A DNA stretch of 64,000 bases from Acidobacteriota bacterium. GTDB taxonomy: Bacteria; Acidobacteriota; Blastocatellia; Pyrinomonadales; Pyrinomonadaceae. A program made the translations under genes and the position numbers. Shown here piece by piece: positions 27,386-34,207 of the stretch. How positions within the stretch are numbered: the stretch's first letter is position 1; each line of letters starts with the position of its first letter. A model generated the notes under the pieces. That model made no database searches, was not told where the DNA came from, and saw only the letters and a program-made list of their open reading frames with translations. The stretch is from the NCBI GenBank assembly GCA_020199835.1, contig JAIVJV010000009.1, positions 496,001 to 560,000 of the forward strand. The letters run 5' to 3'.

Positions 27386-28296
27386 GAATCGGCTCCTAAT
27401 ATCGCGCGAAAAGGAAGATTATAGATCTGCAAAACCACGAAGGCGGCCATGTAAAGCCATCTCACGTACCGGTAACGATCCTCGCACTGGACCAGGCCCA
27501 TGATAATCAAGGTCCAGCCAAATCCTAACACCGGCGCCACCGAGTACGTCGAGAGAATGAAGATGATGAGGAAAAAATCTCGCCAGCGCGAGATCGATTT
27601 TCCGAGTGGCCAAAGGAAACTGACAGCCACCACCAGCTCGATGATCAGCGTCCACCACGTAACGATTCGCGCAAGGTAGGTGATGCCTTTCGTAAACAAA
27701 AGCTGCACCGCGTCGATTCGGCTGTCGAAGTTGATCAATGCCCGGTAGGCGGTTCGATTAGCGTCCATCAGCTCGTTGGTCATGCCACCGAGCAGTTCCG
27801 ATACACCGCGGAACCGATCGTCGAGCAACAGCGCGTAATGAAAAAACGTGCCGTCGAGAAAATCGCGCGACGCAATCTTCCAAAACAGCGCGAACAGAAA
27901 ACTGAACGCGATCAGCTTGCGCGCGATCTGCGCCAGCGTCTTTTCCGGCACTTCAGTCAGCAGACAACAAAAGAGCGCGAGACACCAGTAGCCGAGCAGG
28001 TACTTGTGGTTGTCGACAGTGAACCAGTTCTGATAGTTACCCGCCATGACGACCATTGCAGTTACAAACCAAAAGCGCGGATCGAACCGCAGCGCGCCAA
28101 ATACAAACGCTGAGACGCAGAGCACCGTGAGCGGAATCCTGACGTACCAAAAGCTGCTCGGATAAACCAGCAACAGCAACAACGTCATGATTGCGTAGAG
28201 ATCGAGTCGGGCGGATGTGGCGGGGGCAGGTGACGTGTCCACCGGTCGAAGGTTCGGACGAGGTTTTAGCGGAAGCCGTTCAACGATTGCTTTCAT
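27382..28296 (-). CDS. SdpB/HTTM-like multi-pass membrane protein
   Basis: A 304-residue integral membrane protein with about seven hydrophobic helices after a 30-residue Pro/Arg-rich N-tail. Segments such as DNHKYLLGYWCLAL and the later IVTWWTLIIELVVAVSFLW, with a C-terminal helix pair around GFGWTLIIMGLVQC, resemble the HTTM superfamily, which includes SdpB of Bacillus peptide-toxin operons and vitamin K-dependent carboxylases. SdpB-type proteins act with SdpA to mature or export a peptide toxin. The gene overlaps the SdpA-like gene by 4 bp at its start and the DUF6265 gene by 4 bp at its end. The family call rests on motif memory and context and needs a profile search; a DoxX-like protein is the alternative. 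Confidence 0.5.
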   Translation of the reverse strand: MKAIVERLPLKPRPNLRPVDTSPAPATSARLDLYAIMTLLLLLVYPSSFWYVRIPLTVLCVSAFVFGALRFDPRFWFVTAMVVMAGNYQNWFTVDNHKYLLGYWCLALFCCLLTEVPEKTLAQIARKLIAFSFLFALFWKIASRDFLDGTFFHYALLLDDRFRGVSELLGGMTNELMDANRTAYRALINFDSRIDAVQLLFTKGITYLARIVTWWTLIIELVVAVSFLWPLGKSISRWRDFFLIIFILSTYSVAPVLGFGWTLIIMGLVQCEDRYRYVRWLYMAAFVVLQIYNLPFRAILGADS

Positions 28297-28931
28297 GGTT
28301 GCGCGTCCGCTGTAACTTCGAGGTACTTGCTGGCTCTGAGCTGCGACGAACCGACGTCAAGATTGTAGCGCCACACCTCAACGCGCACCCGTTGAAAAGC
28401 GACAGCCTCTTCGCCTTTGCTCGCCGGCCCACCGTTCTCGCGCATCCTCAACAGTTTCGGAAACACTACCTGACCGTCCGGTAACGTCTTTACAACGTCT
28501 GCTGCGTTGCTGCTGTTGGGAGTTGCGTCGTCTGATGGTCCAACGAGTCCGCCGAGCGTCTCGGGGTCAGTTTGCGCGTTCTGATAATGACGCACCGGGT
28601 CCGTCATGCGATACGGCGTCCACGTCCCGTGGGCGAGTCTTCGCGCCAGATCAGAAGCTAACGCCGTGCTCGGAATCGTTTGCACTTCGCGGCCTAACTT
28701 CTTCAAGTTGTCGGGCACCAGGACGGCAGTCTCTTCATTGCCATTAACCAGATAGATTCGCAGGAACCGCGCGTCAGGTGAGTCGACCGTGGAAAACATA
28801 CCGAAGCCGCCGCCTTTCCATGGAGACAGCGACTTCGTCATAGCTAGATAGATCTGAAGACACGCGATCGCGCAAAGCAGGAGTGGGGCAGCCCACACTA
28901 AGGCTCGCAGTCTTGCCTGTTTGAGATTCAT
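28293..28931 (-). CDS. SdpA-like single-pass membrane protein
   Basis: A 212-residue protein with one N-terminal helix (about residues 9-29) and a soluble extracytoplasmic domain. The segment right after the helix (LSPWKGGGFGMFSTVDSP, then RFLRIYLVNG) resembles the SdpA family, where a Trp/Gly/Phe-rich stretch reading roughly SPxGWxFFT follows the membrane helix. In Bacillus, SdpA and SdpB are both needed to convert the SdpC precursor to active toxin. The start lies 36 bp after the Cys-rich gene and the stop overlaps the SdpB-like ATG, so it belongs to the same operon. No strong ribosome site is visible. The assignment is by motif and context only. Confidence 0.45.
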   Translation of the reverse strand: MNLKQARLRALVWAAPLLLCAIACLQIYLAMTKSLSPWKGGGFGMFSTVDSPDARFLRIYLVNGNEETAVLVPDNLKKLGREVQTIPSTALASDLARRLAHGTWTPYRMTDPVRHYQNAQTDPETLGGLVGPSDDATPNSSNAADVVKTLPDGQVVFPKLLRMRENGGPASKGEEAVAFQRVRVEVWRYNLDVGSSQLRASKYLEVTADAQP

Positions 28932-28967
28932 TTTAGATGTGGTCTGGGCTTCCGCAGCGTCAAGATC

Positions 28968-29402
28968 TCAGCAGGAGCCGCCGAGGCATCCGCCGCAGAC
29001 GTACCAACTGCTTTCGTGAACCTTGTCAGGACACTGCCACAAGTCTTTGCACAACATTAGAACTGCAGCGCACTTGGTTTGACTGCCTATCGCCGTGCAC
29101 TGGAGATTCAGGAAATCTCGATCGCGCACTTCAAAGCCCAATCTTCGGAAATGATTCAACATCGCGAGAGCGCCTTGGGGAGTGCCGCCGAGTTCGATCA
29201 CTTCTTCGCGGCTGCAACCCTCGTTGATGCATTCTTCTTTATATGAGACCCACAGTTCCCGGACTTCTTCGTCACTACAACCTTCGCTGAGACACTCCTC
29301 CTGATAATCATCGGTCGTAACTTTCTTCGTTATCATCGTGCCCTGCGATGCGAGGGTGAAGATAATTAACGCGACGCTTATGTAAAGAATTACTTTCCTC
29401 AC
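28968..29402 (-). CDS. Secreted Cys-rich small protein, candidate peptide-toxin precursor
   Basis: A 144-residue protein that I do not recognise. The hydrophobic N-terminus (residues 4-19, then SQG) reads as a signal peptide or anchor. Residues 33-50 and 54-71 are a tandem repeat with period 21 (consensus YxEECxxEGCSxEEVxEL, 13 of 18 identical). A linker to about residue 100 leads to a C-terminal core with seven Cys (C102, C111, C118, C124, C136, C139, C144) ending CGGCLGGSC. Eleven Cys in 144 residues indicates an oxidised, exported product. I chose GTG 29402 because AGAGGTG lies a few bases upstream and the signal peptide follows directly; an in-frame ATG at 29453 adds 17 residues that spoil it. 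It is the first gene of the operon with SdpA-like and SdpB-like genes, the usual place for a toxin precursor. Confidence 0.6.
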   Translation of the reverse strand: MRKVILYISVALIIFTLASQGTMITKKVTTDDYQEECLSEGCSDEEVRELWVSYKEECINEGCSREEVIELGGTPQGALAMLNHFRRLGFEVRDRDFLNLQCTAIGSQTKCAAVLMLCKDLWQCPDKVHESSWYVCGGCLGGSC

Positions 29403-29637
29403 GGCACACCTCTGTCGGTTCGAACGGGTAACGCCAATTGATACGCTGGCCACACGCCTGGCTTAAATCGATGTCGTTAGCAATGGTTCTCAGCTCCGAT
29501 GAGAGTCGGTGACGGTCAGCGAGGGATGAGCCGAGATCCTCTGAGATGAGCGGCAGTGGTTAAAAACTGGTACTGCCCGCTGTGTCGGTTTACAGTTGGC
29601 TTATACGCCCTGCACAAATAAGCTGTCAACGAAATTT

Positions 29638-30474
29638 ATGCATCCTCGCCTGCTGGCCATCGACAACTTCGTCATCTACACCTTCGGCGCACTGATGGTG
29701 CTCGCTGTCGTCGCTGCTCTCTGGTGGCTGAGACGAACAGCACGCCGCCGAGGATTGCCTGTCGAGGCGGTGATGTCGCTGTCGGTTTGGTTGCTTTTTG
29801 GCGGACTTTTTGGCGCGAAGCTTTTCAAAGCCGTCAGACTGTTGTTGCAAGGGGAGGCGTGGTCGATTCGTTTGCTCGAAGGCGCGGGAGATTTCTACGG
29901 CGGTTTTCTCGGCGCACTTGCAGTGGTGCTGATCTACTTCTGGCGCCGTCGAGAACTGCCGGCGTGGCGAATCGCGGATGTGTATGGTCCAGCTCTCGCA
30001 CTCGGCCAGTCAATCGGTCGCATCGGCTGTTTGATGGCGGGCGACGACTACGGCAAACCGACAAATCTTCCATGGGCCGTAACGTTTACGGATCCCGAGG
30101 CAGCGACGATCGGCGGAGCGCCGTTGGGTGTACCGTTGCATCCGGTCCAGCTTTACGAGTCGTTAGCTTGTTTAGCGTTGTTCTTTTTTCTGGAGTGGTT
30201 GTCGCGCCGCCAACGATTCCCTGATCGACAATTCGACGGCCAGGTCGTTTTAAGTTATGCCCTGGGTTACGCCGTCTGCCGGTTCTTCATCGAGTTCTTT
30301 CGTGGAGACGTGGATCGCGGATTCGTGTTTGGCGGATTGTTTTCAACGTCGCAAGCGATTGCGCTCGTGCTCGGTGGGGTTTCGCTGATCCTGTTGTTGT
30401 GGCGGGCGCCGAAGCGAGATCGACGCCCGCCAAACACCGTTACCGCGGCGCTGAAGCAAACGCCAAATCGGTAA
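29638..30474 (+). CDS. lgt: Prolipoprotein diacylglyceryl transferase
   Basis: A 278-residue inner-membrane enzyme that transfers diacylglycerol from phosphatidylglycerol to the lipobox cysteine of prolipoproteins. About seven helices are visible. The signature GQSIGRIGCLMAGDDYG (catalytic Arg and Asn/Asp region) and HPVQLYES, followed by the late FIEFFRGD, identify the family. The N-terminal HG-G motif is weaker than in enterobacterial Lgt. The start at ATG 29638 is chosen over an in-frame TTG at 29596 because it gives the usual short N-terminus. The 3' end overlaps the alpha/beta hydrolase gene on the other strand by 35 bp. Its substrates in this window include the BON-domain lipoprotein at 48803-49336. 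Confidence 0.92.
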   Translation: MHPRLLAIDNFVIYTFGALMVLAVVAALWWLRRTARRRGLPVEAVMSLSVWLLFGGLFGAKLFKAVRLLLQGEAWSIRLLEGAGDFYGGFLGALAVVLIYFWRRRELPAWRIADVYGPALALGQSIGRIGCLMAGDDYGKPTNLPWAVTFTDPEAATIGGAPLGVPLHPVQLYESLACLALFFFLEWLSRRQRFPDRQFDGQVVLSYALGYAVCRFFIEFFRGDVDRGFVFGGLFSTSQAIALVLGGVSLILLLWRAPKRDRRPPNTVTAALKQTPNR

Positions 30475-32197
30475 CCAAAACACCACCTTGAAATCGCTCG
30501 TCAAAAACAAACTGCACCGAGCGAACACTGTTGAGATTTACTCCGCCAAACGCACTCAGCGGAACGCGTACCGTGTTTAATACCACTTTCGGCACTGGTC
30601 CAACCTTGCCGGGCGGAAGGAACAGTGCACCTGAAACATCACTGACACGCACCGAAGAGCTTGCTCCCGCAGCGTCAGTCAGCACGATGCGAAAGTTCTG
30701 CGCGAGTCCTTCGAGGTTACGGGCATCCGCGAAGTTCACACTCACACGAAACTGGACCGCTTGGAATCCGGCAACGTTCCCCAGTGTCGCGGGTATGTCG
30801 TTCCGGTAGTTTCCGGTCATGTTGTTCCAACCCGTTCTGAGTTGACTTAGACCAGCCGCGGACGAACGCGCGCTCGGCGTCGTATGCGGTTGGCGAGCGT
30901 TGGATTGACCCGGCAAGCACACGGCCGGTTGCGGTGGGTCTCCGCCGCACAAGTCGTACGGCGTCAGGCCGGTTTGCGTCGCGGCGCCACCTTGCGTGTT
31001 GATGGTGAGATTCGTGTTGTTCAGTAACCGGTTAAGGTCGAGTCGCAGCTCGGGATTATCCGGCGCGTGATACGACACAAACAGATTGTTCGTTTGTGCG
31101 GAAGCCGGCGGCGGTGCATCGCCCGTCAGAATCGGAAGGAATTGCGTCTCGCCACCAACGTAAGCGCGGAAGAAAGCCGACATGTACGCGAGGCCGGTGC
31201 CGCGTTGCTGCGCTTCGGTCAGCCGTTGACTGCCTTTCACCGTGCCGCATTGAGAATCCGAACGACCGCCGGGAACGAAAGCGAGCCAGTCGTTCGCCGC
31301 GCCCGGAAACGGACTCGAAGGCGACCAGATCGTGTTGTAGAAATTGTGATTCGCGCCCATTACGAGTTGGTAGTGTTTGGGCGCTTGATCACCGGGGACG
31401 TTGTAGCGCGCGTCGTCGTAGAAATGAACTCCTTGCAAGTCGCTCACGTCGCCGTCGCAATACGGCAGCAGCACGTTCAGCGCTGCGTTATTCACGACGA
31501 ACCGGTTGAAATCAACAGGCGCGAGTGGAAACACGGCTTTGATTCCATAAGGCGCGCCTAACGCGTCATTCAACACCTTGTGCCGCACGACGCCCTCGCC
31601 GCCGCGTGAGTGGCCCATCGTGCCGACGCGAGTGAGATCCAGTTTGCCCACGAACTTCGTGCCGAAGGGTGCGCCGCCACTGGCGTTGAAAGTCTTCAGG
31701 ATGTCGAGATGTTTTTGCAGCAGCTCTGCGCGAGCGAGCGCGCCGAGATCAAACACGCTGTTGTCAACCGCGTTGACTCCGTTGGCGCTGACTGACACCA
31801 CGACGTAGCCGTGACTCGCGATAACGTCAGCAACGTAGTCGTAGCCGCGATAGCTCGGTATCGATTGGCTATTGTTCGCGGAGCAGGGCCACTGGAGTAA
31901 TGCGCTGCCGCCGACAAAACACGTGGCGTGACGACCGTGCATGAAGAGGATCACGGGGTATGGACCAGCAGGTAAATTCGCGGGGTAGTGAATGGAGGCG
32001 AGGAGTTCTATTGGACCAGGGAAGTCGGTAGCGGTAAAAGCCGTGTCGCCAAAGTTGTATTCCTCTCGAGTGACAGTCAACGGACCAGGAGTGCCGGGGT
32101 CTGGTACTTGGGCAAAAGCTGTTTTGATATCCGCGGTAAAGATGAGTAAAAACGCAGTCAAAAACGCGAATAGATAAGGTTTGGTCCTCGGTGTCAT
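30440..32197 (-). CDS. Secreted alpha/beta hydrolase (lipase/PHB-depolymerase-like) with C-terminal beta domain
   Basis: A 585-residue exported hydrolase. A signal peptide (to about residue 29, ending AFAQ) precedes an alpha/beta-hydrolase domain (about 60-350) with the oxyanion region around YPVILFMHGRHATC and the nucleophile elbow GHSRGG. A likely catalytic His lies in the ANHNFYN segment. The C-terminal 200 residues are beta-rich and end with a strand pair (SVQFVFDERFQGG), probably a binding or packing domain. It resembles secreted esterases, chlorophyllase-like and PAF-acetylhydrolase-like proteins; the substrate is not evident. The start overlaps the stop of the 175-residue gene upstream (4 bp). 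A degraded copy of the C-terminal domain lies at 37872-38245. Confidence 0.82.
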   Translation of the reverse strand: MTPRTKPYLFAFLTAFLLIFTADIKTAFAQVPDPGTPGPLTVTREEYNFGDTAFTATDFPGPIELLASIHYPANLPAGPYPVILFMHGRHATCFVGGSALLQWPCSANNSQSIPSYRGYDYVADVIASHGYVVVSVSANGVNAVDNSVFDLGALARAELLQKHLDILKTFNASGGAPFGTKFVGKLDLTRVGTMGHSRGGEGVVRHKVLNDALGAPYGIKAVFPLAPVDFNRFVVNNAALNVLLPYCDGDVSDLQGVHFYDDARYNVPGDQAPKHYQLVMGANHNFYNTIWSPSSPFPGAANDWLAFVPGGRSDSQCGTVKGSQRLTEAQQRGTGLAYMSAFFRAYVGGETQFLPILTGDAPPPASAQTNNLFVSYHAPDNPELRLDLNRLLNNTNLTINTQGGAATQTGLTPYDLCGGDPPQPAVCLPGQSNARQPHTTPSARSSAAGLSQLRTGWNNMTGNYRNDIPATLGNVAGFQAVQFRVSVNFADARNLEGLAQNFRIVLTDAAGASSSVRVSDVSGALFLPPGKVGPVPKVVLNTVRVPLSAFGGVNLNSVRSVQFVFDERFQGGVLVTDLAFASAPR

Positions 32198-32721
32198 TGG
32201 TTTTCTCCTTCACGGTTCAGTTGGAGTTTTTGCGAGAGCCGTATGCGGCCTTCCTTGTTCTCGCCGTAAGAGAGCGAGACGACACCGTCTTCGCGTATCA
32301 ACGAACCGTCGACCGTGATAGCAGTGATCTGCGTGAGTGTTTCGTTCTCGATGCCATAGCCGACGATCTGATCATCGATCCAGATCACGGCAGGCATGGC
32401 GCGCACGGGGAATGGGCCACCGGTAACAGTCACACGCCACGCACGATCAACAGTGAGCTGTTGACCGCGAACGTCAGTCGTGAGACTGCGCGGCAGTTGC
32501 ACCTCTTCGACGCGGTAACCGGTGAGTTTTAAGTCGCCGCTGGAGCCGGTGGTTTTAGTATCAGTCAACAACTTGCCCGGCAGTTTTAGTAAATCACGCA
32601 CCGGCAACTCCTTGTTAGTTTGGGTTACATTCTGCGCGGAGGTGAAGAGGGGGATCACCAGCAGCGCGAATGAACAGATTGCAGCTATCGCGACACAGCG
32701 ATAGACGACACTTCGCTTCAT
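32194..32721 (-). CDS. Exported protein of unknown function, operon with the hydrolase
   Basis: A 175-residue protein with a signal peptide (residues 1-29, ending TSAQ). The rest is a single beta-rich domain (TGYRVEEVQLPRSLTTD, then AWRVTVTGGPFPVRAMP and a Trp-Ile-Asp-Asp stretch). I know no family for it. The stop codon overlaps the ATG of the secreted hydrolase (32194-32197), so the two are co-expressed; a chaperone, inhibitor or partner of the hydrolase is conceivable but unproven. The region upstream to 33334 holds no other gene. Confidence 0.7.
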   Translation of the reverse strand: MKRSVVYRCVAIAAICSFALLVIPLFTSAQNVTQTNKELPVRDLLKLPGKLLTDTKTTGSSGDLKLTGYRVEEVQLPRSLTTDVRGQQLTVDRAWRVTVTGGPFPVRAMPAVIWIDDQIVGYGIENETLTQITAITVDGSLIREDGVVSLSYGENKEGRIRLSQKLQLNREGENQ

Positions 32722-33334
32722 TGAGCATCTCCTTTTAACTAATGACCAGGTGGGAGCGGGTCACGGACGTGTAGAAGACACCTCTCGCAGAGAGGTACAA
32801 CGGGGGATTAGATAACCCGGGCTATTTGAGTTGGGAGTTGCTTTGTCGGGACTGGAGCAGGCGATAAGGTAATGGGAATTTAGGGTCGTGTCAACTTGGA
32901 CCAACCGAGGATGAGTTAAGCGATGTGCAGAATTAAGGTTTTAGGGTTATTCACAGTGCATCGTGTAACTTGCCTGCACCCGGGCGCAGGAAGCGGATCC
33001 GTCCGAAGCGAACGCAAACAAAGCGCTGTTGCTGTCTCGGCATCATTGCCAAGAGGCGATCAAGGAAATCAAAAGACCATATGAGACTGGTTTACAGCGA
33101 TAGAAGCGCAGCGTAGAGCATCCAATAAAGGTTGAGTTTGCCCTGAGTGGACCAATACGCGTTATAATAAGCGCCCTGACTGAATCGCGGGTTCGACCTG
33201 CCCCGGTTCGGTATAACGCCGTTCGAAATAGCGCTCGCATACCCCGCATGATTCACTTAAAAACTTTTCTGGCCTTCCCCAGAGATCACAAATTTGTGTC
33301 GTTGGCATTCCTAAGCTTTCTTACAACCGTCTTC
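32722..33334. other. Non-coding stretch, about 610 bp
   Basis: No convincing gene. Short open frames (for example minus strand 33043-33249) have no recognisable content. A perfect -10-like TATAAT lies at 33163-33168 on the plus strand, but no -35 at proper distance and no gene follows, only the remnant at 33335-33517. The first 150 bp presumably hold the promoter of the 175-residue gene and hydrolase unit. Confidence 0.6.
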
Positions 33335-33517
33335 TCTCCCGCGACGGTCCGGCTCATACCCATCATCGACCCACCCGCAACGCTGGTCCAATGTTCTTCG
33401 ACTTGCGCACGTCCCTGCCGCAGTCTGCCAGTCGCCTGCGATCCACGATGAATCCGAGATAGTCGGGCCTGTTGGATGGGAAAATTAGAGCAGCGTCAGA
33501 AGAATTAATTTCAGCAT
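33335..33517 (-). pseudogene. Degraded DUF6265 gene remnant
   Basis: Read on the minus strand from ATG 33517, a signal-peptide-like start MLKLILLTLL meets an in-frame stop; after it comes SDSSWIAGDWQTAAG, a one-base frameshift, and then [21 protein letters not shown], after which similarity ends. Each part matches the N-terminal half of the intact DUF6265 protein at 26927-27385. So it carries a stop, a frameshift and a truncation. It lies 41 bp downstream of the 194-residue gene on the same strand. Confidence 0.8.
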
Positions 33518-33558
33518 GTGTCTCCCGTAGGAAAAGGTATGACGCGACTGTTTCCGGC

Positions 33559-34143
33559 CTACTGCGGCGCTTGCCAGACGCGACCGTCCGAGTATTTCAC
33601 GCGCACTAAGACTATCTTTTCAGAGAAGCGGTCGCGCTCTTCGAGGTTTAGTGAGGTGACGCTGACTGTGTGTGTGGGTGGTGAGGCTATCGTGACGGTC
33701 AACTCTTTCGTTTTTCCGGGCCCAATCTTCTCGTTGCTGGTGAACTCCTGGCGGCCCATTTCGTTTTCGGTGTCACGTTCGAAGAAGACGTAATCCCAAT
33801 CGATCTGCGTGATCGCCGAAGTATCGTTGTTTTTGACTTTCGTTTTGTAAATGAAGTAGTACCGGGGTGGACTCTTCTCTCGCTTTATTATTGCAAGATT
33901 CGCTTCGTCAGCTTTTGCTTCTCGTCTGGCTCGCTCGCCACCACCTTGAGCAATCCGCCTCTCATTACGGGCGCGCGAGCGCATTTCGTCAAAGTTCTCG
34001 AGTGGACCACTGAACGGATCGCCCTCCCAGCCGATCCGGACCTTGCTCCAACTTGCCTTAAGAACTTCAACTCCGCTCGGCTGCTGAGCACACAATATCG
34101 ATGTGCCCAGCAGCAGTACCAAAATTTGCGTGAGCGGTTTCAT
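33559..34143 (-). CDS. Exported protein of unknown function
   Basis: A 194-residue protein with a signal peptide (MKPLTQILVLLLGTSILCAQ). A charged helical stretch follows (about residues 50-90, with many Arg, Glu and Ala), then a beta-rich domain (YYFIYKTKVKNNDTSAITQI, then IGPGKTKELTVTIASPP) of the type found in immunoglobulin-like periplasmic proteins. I know no specific family. ATG 34143 is chosen because the signal peptide begins there; an upstream start at 34194 adds 17 residues that run into the hairpin. It sits between the second Oar-type gene and the DUF6265 remnant on the same strand. Confidence 0.65.
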   Translation of the reverse strand: MKPLTQILVLLLGTSILCAQQPSGVEVLKASWSKVRIGWEGDPFSGPLENFDEMRSRARNERRIAQGGGERARREAKADEANLAIIKREKSPPRYYFIYKTKVKNNDTSAITQIDWDYVFFERDTENEMGRQEFTSNEKIGPGKTKELTVTIASPPTHTVSVTSLNLEERDRFSEKIVLVRVKYSDGRVWQAPQ

Positions 34144-34170
34144 CACGTGGCCGAGATTACCACGGTTAAG

Positions 34171-34199
34171 GAGGGGCGGCCACGGAAGTGCCACCCCTC
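34171..34199 (-). terminator. Hairpin downstream of the second Oar-type gene
   Basis: GAGGGGCGGCCAC (34171-34183) and GTGCCACCCCTC (34188-34199) form a long stem with one mismatch and one bulge and a 4-nt loop, 9 bp after the receptor stop. There is no T-run on the minus strand, so it may be an attenuating or RNA-stabilising hairpin. A related GGGTGGC/GCCACCC hairpin is at 48774-48795. Confidence 0.45.
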
Positions 34200-34207
34200 A
34201 CAAGTTA

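Noticed and set aside
33180-33215. Possible tRNA T-arm (GGGTTCGACC) in the non-coding stretch
   Set aside because: The flanking bases do not form a T-stem or the rest of a cloverleaf.
33043-33249. 68-codon minus-strand open frame in the non-coding stretch
   Set aside because: No similarity, no ribosome site and atypical composition; probably chance.
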